DNA from: Nitrospiraceae bacterium
Lineage (GTDB): Bacteria; Nitrospirota; Nitrospiria; Nitrospirales; Nitrospiraceae
Length of the DNA: 64,000 nucleotides
Assembly: GCA_919902665.1 (NCBI GenBank)
Contig: CAKKRK010000028.1
Span: forward strand, 17,668-81,667
Direction of reading: 5' to 3'
Part shown: in pieces, positions 1 to 9,195 of the stretch
Layout of the letters: every line of letters starts with the position of its first letter
Numbering within the stretch: position 1 is the first letter of the stretch
Position numbers and translations under genes: made by a program
Notes under the pieces: model-generated
Databases searched by the model: none
Seen by the model: the letters and a program-made list of their open reading frames with translations, nothing else
What the model was told of the DNA's origin: nothing

Positions 1-1182
1 GCAGACCTTCAGCAGGCGCGAGCTCACTATGCGATTGAGAGCGGTAAGGAATCGGCGATCCTTGTCAGCGCCTCTGTCAAGAGCCGGTCCGAGCAGGAAG
101 AGCGTTTAGCCGAATTGGCGGAGCTGGCAACCTCCGCCGACGTCACGGTGGTCGACCGTGTCGTGCAAAGAACACCGGACGGGCATCAGCGCTATCTCTT
201 GGGCCGCGGCAAGATGAAGGACGTCCTGATTCAGACCCTTCATCGGGGCGCCGACATGGTGATCTTTGATCAAACATTGTCACCGGCTCAATTGCGAGCC
301 ATTTCAGAGATGACTGATATCAAGGTGATCGACCGGACACAACTGATCCTGGATATCTTTGCCCGCCGAGCCCACAGCCGTGAAGGTAAAGTGCAGGTGG
401 AACTCGCGCAGTTGCGGTACCTGCTTCCACGATTATCCGGAAAGGGCACCCAACTCTCGCGTCTGGGTGGCGGGATCGGTACTCGGGGGCCGGGTGAAAC
501 CAAGCTGGAGACTGATCGTCGCCGTGTGCGAGACCGCATCACGCATTTAGAACGAGAGCTAACACAGTTTGGGCGCCAGCAAGACCAACGTCGGTCCAGG
601 CGAGACCGGCACGGACTCCCTGTCGTTTCCCTGGTAGGCTACACAAACGCTGGTAAGTCTACGTTGCTCAATGTGCTAACAAACAGCCACGTGTCAGCTC
701 AAAACCGGTTGTTTGAAACTCTGGACACAACGAGTCGTCGCCTGCGGTTCCCGGAGGATCGCGAAGTTATCATCACCGATACGGTAGGATTTATCCGGGA
801 TCTTCCGCAAGAACTGGTCGGCGCCTTTCGGACAACGCTCGAAGAACTACGAGAGGCTGATCTCCTGCTGCATGTTGTCGACGGCAGCGCCGCAGACATC
901 GACATTCAGATTACCGCGGTTGTCGCCATTCTTGAGGACTTGCATTTGAACGCGATACCGAGATTAGTGGTGCTGAATAAGTGTGACCAGGTGTCCCCCG
1001 CGCGCGCTGAGTTGCTCTGCCGACGGTATGGAGCCATTGGTCTGTCGGCGCTCCAGCCCACGACACTTCGTCCTCTCTTCGCTCAGCTGGAAGCATACGT
1101 GAGATCTCTGCCAGTCGGTGAACGTCAGATTGCTGGCCTGCCGCTGCAGGACGATGCGCTGGTGCTTGCATCTCGTCGGTAA
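1..1182 (+). CDS. hflX: GTPase HflX (5' end outside window)
   Basis: Ribosome-associated GTPase that splits stalled or stressed ribosomes. The reading frame is open from base 1 (ADLQQARAHYAIESG...), so the true start lies upstream; the TTG at 115 given by the ORF track is internal. Visible in order: the N-terminal HflX domain, the glycine-rich linker GGGIGTRGPGETKLE, a basic coiled segment, then the G domain with P-loop GYTNAGKS, G3 DTVGFI and G4 NKCD. The C-terminal tail after the G domain is short. It is followed after 21 nt by nth on the same strand. Family assignment is secure; only the missing 5' part is unknown. Confidence 0.95.
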   Translation, partial: ADLQQARAHYAIESGKESAILVSASVKSRSEQEERLAELAELATSADVTVVDRVVQRTPDGHQRYLLGRGKMKDVLIQTLHRGADMVIFDQTLSPAQLRAISEMTDIKVIDRTQLILDIFARRAHSREGKVQVELAQLRYLLPRLSGKGTQLSRLGGGIGTRGPGETKLETDRRRVRDRITHLERELTQFGRQQDQRRSRRDRHGLPVVSLVGYTNAGKSTLLNVLTNSHVSAQNRLFETLDTTSRRLRFPEDREVIITDTVGFIRDLPQELVGAFRTTLEELREADLLLHVVDGSAADIDIQITAVVAILEDLHLNAIPRLVVLNKCDQVSPARAELLCRRYGAIGLSALQPTTLRPLFAQLEAYVRSLPVGERQIAGLPLQDDALVLASRR

Positions 1183-1203
1183 CCTCTGCACAATCTGGCC
1201 GCC

Positions 1204-1869
1204 ATGAAGAAAGTCAAACCCACGAGGATGCCGTCCGTTCTCGACCGTCCAGCGCAGATTGCGATGAGTCTCCGTCACGCCATGCCGGTGGCTGTGATGG
1301 AATTAACTCATCGTTCTCCGTGGGAACTGTTGGTTGCCACCATTCTATCCGCGCAGTGCACGGATCAGCGAGTGAATCAGGTCACGCCGGCTCTCTTTAA
1401 GCGGTATCCCACACCTCACGTGATGGCTAACGCAATGTCGACGGAACTGGAGGCGTTGATCAGATCAACTGGTTTTTACAAGAGTAAGGCGAAAAACTTG
1501 ATTGGTTGTGCGCAGGTCGTTATGGCGCAGTTCAAGGGGCAAGTTCCCAATACAATGGAAGAACTCACAGCGATACCTGGTGTCGGGCGAAAAACAGCGA
1601 ATGTACTCCTTGGGGCCGTATTTGGGAAGCCGGGTATTGTGGTCGATACACATGTGCGACGGGTGGCCAACCGACTCGCCCTGACCCATTCGAGTGATCC
1701 CGAGCGAATCGAACGTGACCTGCAAGCGGTGTATCCGGAAACCCAGTGGACGGGTGTATCTCAGCGGTTGCTCCTTCATGGTCGGTATGTGTGCCTTGCT
1801 CGAAAGCCTCGCTGTCTTGTTTGCCCGATCTACGATGTCTGTGAGTGGGAAGGAAAACTACCGACATGA
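1204..1869 (+). CDS. nth: Endonuclease III (DNA glycosylase/AP lyase)
   Basis: Base-excision repair enzyme that removes oxidised pyrimidines and cleaves the AP site. The 221-aa protein has the helix-hairpin-helix LTAIPGVGRKTANVLL, which carries the catalytic Lys in GRKTA. The catalytic Asp follows in VVDTHVRR. A C-terminal [4Fe-4S] cluster motif C-X6-C-X2-C-X5-C is complete (CLARKPRCLVCPIYDVC). Length is normal for the family. The stop overlaps the yicC start (ATGA), so the two are probably translationally coupled. No strong Shine-Dalgarno sequence precedes the ATG. Confidence 0.96.
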   Translation: MKKVKPTRMPSVLDRPAQIAMSLRHAMPVAVMELTHRSPWELLVATILSAQCTDQRVNQVTPALFKRYPTPHVMANAMSTELEALIRSTGFYKSKAKNLIGCAQVVMAQFKGQVPNTMEELTAIPGVGRKTANVLLGAVFGKPGIVVDTHVRRVANRLALTHSSDPERIERDLQAVYPETQWTGVSQRLLLHGRYVCLARKPRCLVCPIYDVCEWEGKLPT

Positions 1870-2744
1870 TTAAGAGTATGACAGGATTCGGCCAGCGACA
1901 GGGACTATGGTCCGACGGGACTGCCAGCGTTGAAGTGAGATCGGTGAACCATCGTTTTCTTGAAACCTCCATTCGTCTGCCGAAGTCAATGAGTGGGCTA
2001 GAAGAAAGCTTCAAGAAGACGATCCAACAACATTGTGTACGTGGAAGGGTTGATCTCACAGTGTTGCTACAAGGGAGTCGGGGAAGTACTCGCGTAGTGC
2101 AACTTGACGTCGGACTAGCGAAGCAGTACCATCAGGCTCTCCGTACACTCCAGCGCACGCTGAAACTTAAAGGCTCCATTGACATCGGACTGATGGCGGG
2201 TTTTCGCGATATTGTCGCGCTTTCTGAGCAGGCGGCCGACGATCCTAAGCTCACAAAAGTGGTGGAGAAACTGGGGCTGCTCGCGGTGTCGGATATGGTG
2301 AAAATGCGGGAGAAAGAGGGAGCCTTGCTTGCGCAGGATATCCTGGCTCGGCTCGAGCACGTGCGTGAGTGCAGGAGATCGGTTTCGTCCCGTGCTCCCT
2401 TCATTGCACAGGAAACCTTCGACCGTATGAAGCAGCGAGTGGAGAAGTTGTTGGCAGACGCTATCCCAGACATCCCTCGGCTCAATCAAGAGTTGGCCCT
2501 GTATGCGGATCGGTGCGACATTACAGAAGAATTGGTCAGACTAGACACGCATATGGTACAGTTTGAGCGTGCGCTCCAAGGGACCGAGTCAGTGGGAAAG
2601 ACATTGGATTTTCTTCTCCAGGAATTAGGCCGGGAGGTCAACACCATTGGATCGAAATCCAACGACGCGGAGATCAGGGCCGATGTGGTGAGAATGAAAG
2701 CCGAGCTTGAGCGTATACGTGAGCAGATACAGAATGTCGAATGA
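1866..2744 (+). CDS. yicC: YicC family endoribonuclease
   Basis: YicC-family protein; E. coli YicC is an RNase implicated in small-RNA turnover. The start is placed at ATG 1866, not the GTG at 1845 in the track, because it gives the family-typical N-terminus MIKSMTGFG and an ATGA overlap with nth. The protein is 292 aa, with the N-terminal YicC domain and the C-terminal DUF1732 region (RCDITEELVRLDTHM, GKTLDFLLQELGREVNTI, SNDAEIRADVV). It overlaps gmk by 4 nt. The yicC-gmk-rpoZ-coaBC order is widely conserved. Confidence 0.94.
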   Translation: MIKSMTGFGQRQGLWSDGTASVEVRSVNHRFLETSIRLPKSMSGLEESFKKTIQQHCVRGRVDLTVLLQGSRGSTRVVQLDVGLAKQYHQALRTLQRTLKLKGSIDIGLMAGFRDIVALSEQAADDPKLTKVVEKLGLLAVSDMVKMREKEGALLAQDILARLEHVRECRRSVSSRAPFIAQETFDRMKQRVEKLLADAIPDIPRLNQELALYADRCDITEELVRLDTHMVQFERALQGTESVGKTLDFLLQELGREVNTIGSKSNDAEIRADVVRMKAELERIREQIQNVE

Positions 2745-3457
2745 GTACCGCGATGCCCACAAGTAACCTTCCTTCGGGTGTGACGGAGGCTCGGCAAGCT
2801 CCTGAACGTCGGGGCATTCTCTACATCATTTCAGCTCCGTCAGGCGCAGGGAAGACGACTTTGTGTAAACAGGTTGTGGCGTCGGTCCCAGAGCTGTGGT
2901 ATTCGGTGTCGTTCACGACCAGAAAACCGCGTCCAGGAGAAGAACACGGACGCGAGTACTTCTTTATCGATGAGAATGTCTTTCACGATATGGTTGCCAG
3001 AAATGAGTTCTTGGAGTACGCCCACGTATATTCCAATTGGTATGGCACACCGCAGAAGCCTTTAATGGATAAGATGGAGCAGGGTATCGATGTCTTACTG
3101 GAGATCGATGTCCAGGGTGCACTTCAGATTAAAAAGAAATTTGGCGATGCTGTCTATATTTTCATTCTCCCTCCATCGATGGACATTCTGCGTGCTCGAC
3201 TCCAAGGTCGGGGATCCGACTCACAGGAGGAGATTGTCCGCCGATTGCAAAAGGTGAAAGAAGAAGTCTGGTCTTTCAGGGAATATTATTACATTGTCCG
3301 CAACGATGATCTGACGCAGTCTCTCCGTGAGCTGCAAAGCATCTTTATTGCGGAACGTCTGAAGACCAAACGGATGGACCTGCAGTGGCTTGAGCAAAGC
3401 TTTATTCTTGAGAAAGATGCAACATCGCCGGGAACGGAGCCGTCATGCACTTTATAA
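2741..3457 (+). CDS. gmk: Guanylate kinase
   Basis: Converts GMP to GDP using ATP. The 238-aa protein has an N-terminal tail of about 24 residues before the core starting at GILYIISAPSGAGKTTL, which holds the P-loop. GMP-binding residues lie in SFTTRKPRPGEEHGREYFF, and the lid region follows at RGSDSQEEIVRRL. The C-terminal extension after FIAERLK is somewhat longer than in E. coli Gmk. It starts by ATGA overlap with yicC and is followed closely by rpoZ. Confidence 0.95.
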   Translation: MSTAMPTSNLPSGVTEARQAPERRGILYIISAPSGAGKTTLCKQVVASVPELWYSVSFTTRKPRPGEEHGREYFFIDENVFHDMVARNEFLEYAHVYSNWYGTPQKPLMDKMEQGIDVLLEIDVQGALQIKKKFGDAVYIFILPPSMDILRARLQGRGSDSQEEIVRRLQKVKEEVWSFREYYYIVRNDDLTQSLRELQSIFIAERLKTKRMDLQWLEQSFILEKDATSPGTEPSCTL

Positions 3458-3476
3458 CGAGGGAGCTAGACCGACT

Positions 3477-3836
3477 ATGATCGACATGCTGAGTTTGTTG
3501 CCACAATACACGCCCAATGAGTTTGATTCACGCCACCGCCTGGTGATCGTCGCGTCACAGCGTGCGAAGCACTTGACTCAAGGCGCGAAGTCAACTTGGT
3601 CCTCGCGCTTCACAAAAGAAACAACCATGGCGCTCGACGAGGTGCTGAGAGGTCATGTCAAGTATATGACCGGCAAAGAAGCCCGAGATGCCATGAAGGA
3701 AGCCAAACGAGGGAAAGAAGGTGAAACCGAGCGCATCGCGATGATGACGGGAGAGGACGCTCGCGAAATCAAGAAGGAACTCAGTGTCTACGTCGATGAT
3801 ACGGTGCCGCCGACGGTAGCTCCGGCTGAGGAGTAG
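3477..3836 (+). CDS. rpoZ: DNA-directed RNA polymerase omega subunit
   Basis: Small RNA polymerase subunit that helps assembly of beta prime. The track ORF starts at 3390 inside gmk; ATG 3477 is preferred because GGGAG lies upstream and the product begins MIDMLSLLP. The omega signature is clear: FDSRHRLVIVASQRAKHL followed by ETTMALDEVL. At 119 aa it is longer than the usual 70-90 aa, with a Lys/Glu-rich tail after the core (KEARDAMKEAKRGKEGE). It sits between gmk and coaBC, its usual place. Confidence 0.9.
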   Translation: MIDMLSLLPQYTPNEFDSRHRLVIVASQRAKHLTQGAKSTWSSRFTKETTMALDEVLRGHVKYMTGKEARDAMKEAKRGKEGETERIAMMTGEDAREIKKELSVYVDDTVPPTVAPAEE

Positions 3837-3854
3837 GCATTGGAGGAAGCACAC

Positions 3855-5084
3855 GTGCCGGCCAATCTGTGGGGCAAGCGGCTTGTCCTTGGGGTAACGG
3901 GTAGTATCGCCGCGTACAAAGCGGTCGGGTTGCTTCGATCGCTTGCGGGTGACGGTGCCACTGTGTCAGTGGTCATGACTCAGGCTGCCACGAAATTTGT
4001 GACTCCTCTTACGTTTGAAGTCCTGTCAGGAAGACGAGTGGCGACGGACCTCTTTGAATCTCATGAAGAAATGGTCCATCTCGCTGTCCCAGAACAAGCT
4101 CATGCAATTATTGTGGCGCCGGCGACGGCCAATTTCCTGGCAAAAGCGGCTCTTGGTCTGGCGGATGATCTGTTGAGCACGATGCTGTTGAACGCTCGGT
4201 GTCCCGTGATTGTCGCTCCGGCCATGGATGGGGACATGTGGACACACCCCACGGTTGTTCAACATGTGCAGGTGCTCCGAGCTCGTGGCGTCGTTGTGCT
4301 TGATCCTGAAGTCGGTCCGCTGGCATCAGGACAAGTCGCACAAGGGAGGTTTCCGTCAGAGTCACGAATCATCGATGCAGTGTATGCCGCGCTGAACCCT
4401 CGGCGGGATTGGCAAGGACAGCGGGTGTTGGTTTCCGCAGGCCCGACTCAGGAACCCATTGATCCGGTTCGCTTTATTTCGAACCATTCTTCCGGGAAGA
4501 TGGGGTACGCCATTGCAGAAGCCGCACGGGATCGAGGTGCGGAGGTGGTCTTAGTGACAGGGCCATCCTCTCTCACGCCTCCTCCAGGAGTGACGACTGT
4601 TTCGGTCAATACAGCGAGCGAGATGACCGATGCGTTGAGTCGACATTTCTCTGCTGCTACCGTTCTGATCATGGCTGCAGCGGTTGCCGACTTTCGTCCA
4701 AAAAATCAAGCCGCTCAGAAGCTCAAGAAGCAGGGGAAGTCTGAGCTCGTGCTTGAGTTGGAAGCGACCCCGGACATTCTCGCCATGCTGTCCGCGCGTC
4801 GGACATCGCAAATTGTGATTGGGTTCGCAGCGGAAACGGAACACGTATTGTGGCATGCGAAAGACAAGTTGAGAGGGAAAGGGCTGGATCTCATCATTGC
4901 GAATGATGTCACGCAAGCGGGAGGTGGGTTTGGCAGTGATGATAATGCGGTTGTCATTCTTTCGGCTGCAGGTGAACAGAGAGTCCTGGGTCTGATGCCC
5001 AAGCGGCGTCTGGCCGACGAAATTTTGACTGCTGTGCATGAGCTCTGTCTCATCTCGCCTCGTCGCGAGTCCCTGGTGGAGTGA
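3855..5084 (+). CDS. coaBC: Bifunctional phosphopantothenoylcysteine decarboxylase / phosphopantothenate-cysteine ligase
   Basis: Two consecutive steps of coenzyme A synthesis: CoaB joins cysteine to 4'-phosphopantothenate and CoaC decarboxylates the product. GTG 3855 is chosen over TTG 3840 because GGAGG sits 8 nt upstream of it, inside the longer ORF. The N-terminal flavin-binding CoaC domain shows GVTGSIAAYKA, the His in MVHLAV and APAMDGDMW. The C-terminal CoaB domain shows VSAGPTQEPIDPVRFISN, MAAAVADFRP and IANDV. The length of 409 aa is normal. It is followed by a coupled TPR gene. Confidence 0.95.
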   Translation: MPANLWGKRLVLGVTGSIAAYKAVGLLRSLAGDGATVSVVMTQAATKFVTPLTFEVLSGRRVATDLFESHEEMVHLAVPEQAHAIIVAPATANFLAKAALGLADDLLSTMLLNARCPVIVAPAMDGDMWTHPTVVQHVQVLRARGVVVLDPEVGPLASGQVAQGRFPSESRIIDAVYAALNPRRDWQGQRVLVSAGPTQEPIDPVRFISNHSSGKMGYAIAEAARDRGAEVVLVTGPSSLTPPPGVTTVSVNTASEMTDALSRHFSAATVLIMAAAVADFRPKNQAAQKLKKQGKSELVLELEATPDILAMLSARRTSQIVIGFAAETEHVLWHAKDKLRGKGLDLIIANDVTQAGGGFGSDDNAVVILSAAGEQRVLGLMPKRRLADEILTAVHELCLISPRRESLVE

Positions 5085-5821
5085 CTGAATCTATGGCGTC
5101 AGAATCAAAAAAAGTAGGTAATGCCGCTGAAATTGATCGGTTGGCCTTAGTCTTTGCTAAAGATCCAGGGTCCAAGGTGTTTATTCCTCTGGCAGAAGAG
5201 TACGGCAAAGCTGGTATGTGGGAAGAGGCGGTTGCTGTTCTTGAAGATGGGCTGAAGGCCTATCCAGGTTTTATTACGGCCATGGTGGCCTTGGGTCGCG
5301 CCTATGAGCAGATGAACCAACCGGTCAAGGCGAAGGCTATTCTTGAAGAAGCCATCAAGGTAAGCCCCGACAATCTTCGTGCGCATCGAATATTGGCCAA
5401 GCTCTACACGGCTCAAGGAGCCAAGGAATCGGCCATCCGGTCATGCAACGTCATATTATCCTTAAATCCGCATGATCAAGAAGCCTTGTCGCTCTGTGCC
5501 GGGCTCGAGGTACCGACGACTCAGGGAATGGCACAATCGCAAGAGGTATTGCATGAGAAACCGGTGAAAACTACAAGTCTTGACTCTGACCGTCTTCATG
5601 GCGAGGGTATGATATCCGCCTTCGATAGTACGGCGATGGCAACGAAAGATGGAGCCAACGGATTGTCCAGTAGTGTGCCTCGTTCAGAGGAAGCGCCTAT
5701 TCCTATAACCAGATCCACGGTTTCGGCTGCACAGAAAACAAGAAGTCCAGCGATCGCACGCCTCGAGCAGTGGCTCAACTTGATCCAGGAGCGCCGCCGA
5801 GATCCCCAAGCCTCTTCTTAA
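5081..5821 (+). CDS. Tetratricopeptide-repeat protein
   Basis: 246-aa protein of unknown specific role. Residues about 20-150 form at least three TPR helix pairs, for example AEEYGKAGMWEEAVAVLEDG, ALGRAYEQMNQPVKAKAILE and AKLYTAQGAKESAIRSC. The remaining C-terminal half is low in recognisable structure and rich in Ser/Thr/Ala. No signal peptide or membrane segment is visible, so it is probably a cytoplasmic scaffold. The GTG start overlaps the coaBC stop (GTGA); ATG 5093 is an alternative. It is the last gene of the hflX-side operon, and a new promoter follows. Confidence 0.75.
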   Translation: MTESMASESKKVGNAAEIDRLALVFAKDPGSKVFIPLAEEYGKAGMWEEAVAVLEDGLKAYPGFITAMVALGRAYEQMNQPVKAKAILEEAIKVSPDNLRAHRILAKLYTAQGAKESAIRSCNVILSLNPHDQEALSLCAGLEVPTTQGMAQSQEVLHEKPVKTTSLDSDRLHGEGMISAFDSTAMATKDGANGLSSSVPRSEEAPIPITRSTVSAAQKTRSPAIARLEQWLNLIQERRRDPQASS

Positions 5822-5855
5822 CTCCCCTCTTGAGCTTTCCCATGACTTCACTGGT

Positions 5856-5884
5856 TTGACCCTCTGAGAGGGGACTGCTAGAAT
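5856..5884 (+). promoter_or_regulatory. Predicted sigma70 promoter for aroQ-efp-accBC
   Basis: The -35 box TTGACC and -10 box TAGAAT are separated by 17 nt; each matches five of six consensus positions. The predicted start is about 50 nt upstream of the aroQ ATG. This fits a new transcription unit after the TPR gene. Confidence 0.65.
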
Positions 5885-5939
5885 GCCGCCCTTGACGTGA
5901 TGGGGTGAGGCTGGTGGATAGGGGGGTATTGTACACGAC

Positions 5940-6440
5940 ATGTTGCGGATCCTAGTCCTTCACGGTCCCAATCTGAACCTGTTGGGTAATCGAGAGGAGT
6001 CCATGTATGGGACGACGACTCTTGATGAGATCAATGCGTCATTGGAAAAGCTGGGTAGTGAGCTTGGAGCTGAACTGGTTATTCATCAGTCGAATTTTGA
6101 AGGGGAATTAGTGGGCTGGATTCAGGAAGCACGACACGGGTATCACGGCATTATCATCAATCCAGCGGCCTACACGCACACCAGCATCGCGATACGCGAC
6201 GCCTTAGCCGCCGTTGAGTTGCTCACTGTTGAGGTTCATCTGTCTAACATCTATCGGCGTGAAGAATTCAGGCAGCATTCATATGTATCGGGGGTTGCAT
6301 TGGCACAGATCGCCGGGTTTGGTGCCAACGGGTATCTCTTGGCCTTGCGAGGATTGTGCGAGCACATATCTGCTACCGGATCTACGGGGTCCTCTGGTGG
6401 TCGCACCTCTGTAGACGGAGCGAAGACAGAGCGGCATTGA
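5940..6440 (+). CDS. aroQ: Type II 3-dehydroquinate dehydratase
   Basis: Shikimate-pathway enzyme that dehydrates 3-dehydroquinate. The type II (AroQ) fold is shown by the N-terminal [15 protein letters not shown], the catalytic Tyr in [35 protein letters not shown] and the catalytic His region [18 protein letters not shown]. The core is about 145 aa; the last 20 residues ([15 protein letters not shown]...) are an extra low-complexity tail. It is first in the unit with efp and accBC. Confidence 0.95.
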   Translation: MLRILVLHGPNLNLLGNREESMYGTTTLDEINASLEKLGSELGAELVIHQSNFEGELVGWIQEARHGYHGIIINPAAYTHTSIAIRDALAAVELLTVEVHLSNIYRREEFRQHSYVSGVALAQIAGFGANGYLLALRGLCEHISATGSTGSSGGRTSVDGAKTERH

Positions 6441-6486
6441 GGAGATCACCGGGCTGGTTGTGTTCTTCATAAGAAGGGAGTTGCGA

Positions 6487-7047
6487 GTGATTTCTACGGT
6501 GGATTTTCGTAGTGGGGTACGCTTGATGGTCGAAGGCGAGCCCTTTCATATCGTCGACTTTCAACACGTCAAGCCTGGCAAAGGTGGTGCCTTCGTACGG
6601 ACGAAGTTGAAAAGCTATCTCTCCGGAAATGTGCTGGACCGAACGTTTCGCTCAGGCGAACGGTTTGAGGAGCCTGATTTGGAAGAACGTGATATGCAGT
6701 TCCTCTACGCGACCGGAGCGTCCTATACGCTGATGGATACAGAGACGTACGAGCAATTGACGTTTGAGAAGAGTCAGTTGGGAGAGAACGTCGATTTATT
6801 GAAAGAAAATATGGTCGCCAAGATCCTCGTCTACGAGCATCGCCCGATCGCTGTTGAGCTGCCAAACTTCATTGAGCTCAAGGTCGTGGATGCGGATCCT
6901 GGTGTGCGGGGGGACACGGCAACTGGAGGAACCAAGCCGGCGGTCGTGGAAACGGGGGCGACGATCAAAGTTCCGCTTTACTTGGAGGTCGGCACCGTAA
7001 TCCGGATCGATACTCGAACCAGATCCTATGTGGAGCGTGTTCGGTGA
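6487..7047 (+). CDS. efp: Translation elongation factor P
   Basis: Relieves ribosome stalling at polyproline. GTG 6487 is used because AAGGGAG lies 7 nt upstream and the product then begins MISTVDFRSGVRLMVEG, as in other EF-P proteins; the track start at 6460 adds an untypical tail. The 186-aa protein has the KOW-like N-terminal domain with the modifiable Lys32 in VKPGKGGAF, followed by two OB domains ending ETGATIKVPLYLEVG. No modification enzyme is encoded nearby. It overlaps accB by 4 nt. Confidence 0.95.
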   Translation: MISTVDFRSGVRLMVEGEPFHIVDFQHVKPGKGGAFVRTKLKSYLSGNVLDRTFRSGERFEEPDLEERDMQFLYATGASYTLMDTETYEQLTFEKSQLGENVDLLKENMVAKILVYEHRPIAVELPNFIELKVVDADPGVRGDTATGGTKPAVVETGATIKVPLYLEVGTVIRIDTRTRSYVERVR

Positions 7048-7607
7048 GCCGTCGTCGACCTGCTCATTCAAAGACTAAGGCTCGTCGGATTGTGTTGCCG
7101 CAGCCTGGGGAGGAGATTGGTCATGAGCTCTCACTCACAGGGGGGGCGCCCAAGCAAATCCAAGAACTGATCGACCTGCTTCGGCGTAATAATTTGACCG
7201 AGCTTGAGTTTGAACAACAAGGCATGCGTATCCGCGTCCGCCAGGATGTCGCAACCAGACCGCTTGCGACATCGGTGCAGGAGTTTATTCCTGCTCCGCC
7301 TCAACAACCGATGCATGCCACTTCAGCCACGACATCCGTTTCAGACGCAAGCACGGGTTTTCTGACCGTCACGTCGCCCATCGTCGGCACGTTCTACCGA
7401 TCGCCCTCACCCGATGCGGATGCATACGTTGAAGAGGGGGATTCTGTGAAGAAGGGACAAGTGTTGTGCGTCGTCGAAGCGATGAAACTTATGAATGAAA
7501 TCGAGTCGGAAGTGGACGGTCGCCTTGTGAAGATCTTGGTAGAGAATACAAAGTCAGTGGAATATGGGCAAGCACTGTTTCTGATCGATCCCACATCCGC
7601 TTCATAG
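7044..7607 (+). CDS. accB: Acetyl-CoA carboxylase biotin carboxyl carrier protein
   Basis: Carries the biotin group between biotin carboxylase and carboxyltransferase in the first step of fatty-acid synthesis. The C-terminal biotinyl domain is intact, with the target Lys in VVEAMKLMNEI and the preceding VGTFYRSPSPDADAYVEEGD. The N-terminal part holds IQELIDLLRRNNLTELEFE, typical of AccB. A basic N-terminal extension of about 30 residues is unusual; GTG 7092 is a possible shorter start. It is coupled to efp (GTGA) and followed by accC. Confidence 0.94.
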   Translation: MSRRRPAHSKTKARRIVLPQPGEEIGHELSLTGGAPKQIQELIDLLRRNNLTELEFEQQGMRIRVRQDVATRPLATSVQEFIPAPPQQPMHATSATTSVSDASTGFLTVTSPIVGTFYRSPSPDADAYVEEGDSVKKGQVLCVVEAMKLMNEIESEVDGRLVKILVENTKSVEYGQALFLIDPTSAS

Positions 7608-7650
7608 GTCATTCTAAAGGCGGTTCTCGCCATCGTATCGGAGCCGAGAC

Positions 7651-8991
7651 GTGTTTAAGAAAGTTCTGGTCGCCAACCGCGGAGAAATCGCGCTGCGAGT
7701 GATTCGCGCCTGTAAGGAGCTTGGCATCAAGACCGTGGCGATTCATTCTGAAGCGGATGCGCTTGCCCTGCATGTTCGAGCAGCCGAGGAAAAGGTATGT
7801 GTGGGGCCGGCTGAATCGGCATTGAGCTACCGAAATATTCCCAATGTCTTGAGTGCCGCAGAGATTACGGGTGCCGATGCGATCCATCCCGGGTATGGAT
7901 TTCTGTCGGAGAACGCCCATTTTGCTGAAGTCTGCGAGTCAATCGGCATCAAGTTTATCGGGCCGAGCTCGGAAAACATTGCCATGATGGGGGATAAGGC
8001 GAAGGCACGTGAAATCGTGGCGAGGCGGGGCCTTCCGGTCACACCCGGGAGCCCAGGCGAATTGCGCAGCGAGGAGGATGCCTTGCAGGCGGCGCAGACG
8101 ATCGGCTTTCCCGTCATTATTAAAGCGACGGCCGGAGGGGGAGGCCGAGGTATGCGTGTCGTCAATAAGGCCGAAGACCTTAGCCGGGCCTTTCAGGCTG
8201 CGCAGGCTGAAGCGAAATCGACCTTCGGTAACGACGGGGTCTACCTCGAACGGTACTTTCTAGAGCCGCGTCATATTGAAGTGCAGATCTTGGCCGATCA
8301 ACATGGTCGGGTGGTGCATCTTGGGGAGCGGGACTGCTCGATTCAACGACGACATCAAAAACTGGTCGAAGAAACACCATCTCCGGTGGTCGATCACAAA
8401 CTGCGTCGGGAAATCGGTCGGGTGGCTGTAGAGGTGGTCAAGGCTGCCCATTACCGAAACGTGGGCACCGTCGAATTTTTGCTCGATAAAGACCGAAATT
8501 TTTATTTCATGGAAGTGAATACCCGCATCCAGGTCGAGCACCCCATCACTGAAATGGTTACTGGCATCGATTTGATTAAGGAACAGATTCGTCTGGCCGC
8601 AGGTCATCCTCTCGCCATTCGACAACAGGATATCGTGATGACTGGGCATAGCATGGAGTGTCGGATTAATGCCGAAGATCCCGAGAAGTTTACGCCATCT
8701 CCCGGGATGATTACCAAGTACAGTCCACCTGGAGGGTTCGGAGTGCGAGTCGATTCCGCTATGGAGTCAGGCTCGGTGGTTGTCCCGTACTACGACTCGA
8801 TGATTGCCAAGCTGATTACTCATGGCCGCGATCGACAGGAATCAATGGCTCGTATGAAACGTGCGCTCGGCGAGTTTGTCATCGAAGGGATTAAGACCAC
8901 TCTCCCTCTTCACCGTCGGATCCTCGATGATTCAGACTTTCAGAAGGGCCATGTGTCGACGACGTTCCTGGACCGGTTCTTGGCCGGATAA
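7651..8991 (+). CDS. accC: Acetyl-CoA carboxylase biotin carboxylase subunit
   Basis: ATP-dependent carboxylation of biotin on AccB. The 446-aa protein (GTG start) has the biotin carboxylase N-domain [18 protein letters not shown], the ATP-grasp glycine loop [35 protein letters not shown] and the active-site region [14 protein letters not shown]. Length matches stand-alone AccC. It is the last gene of the aroQ-efp-accBC unit. The roughly 200 nt that follow carry no convincing gene. Confidence 0.96.
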   Translation: MFKKVLVANRGEIALRVIRACKELGIKTVAIHSEADALALHVRAAEEKVCVGPAESALSYRNIPNVLSAAEITGADAIHPGYGFLSENAHFAEVCESIGIKFIGPSSENIAMMGDKAKAREIVARRGLPVTPGSPGELRSEEDALQAAQTIGFPVIIKATAGGGGRGMRVVNKAEDLSRAFQAAQAEAKSTFGNDGVYLERYFLEPRHIEVQILADQHGRVVHLGERDCSIQRRHQKLVEETPSPVVDHKLRREIGRVAVEVVKAAHYRNVGTVEFLLDKDRNFYFMEVNTRIQVEHPITEMVTGIDLIKEQIRLAAGHPLAIRQQDIVMTGHSMECRINAEDPEKFTPSPGMITKYSPPGGFGVRVDSAMESGSVVVPYYDSMIAKLITHGRDRQESMARMKRALGEFVIEGIKTTLPLHRRILDDSDFQKGHVSTTFLDRFLAG

Positions 8992-9195
8992 TCCTACGAA
9001 TTTCTCCCTCCTCAATTACTACCTTGACCGCGCTTCGCCATCAAGAGATCTCATCCCTTGGTGGGCCGTTGGGCTTGTGTTAAGCTAAATACCTGGGTTT
9101 GAAAGGGAGAGCCACCGCTCGCGTGAGCCGAGAGGTGCATCGATTCTTGTCTTCCTGTTAGGATAGAGACACCTCCGAGACCACCTGTAGGATAT

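Noticed and set aside
9023-9195. TTGACC at 9023 as a -35 box for macA
   Set aside because: No acceptable -10 box lies at 16-18 nt.
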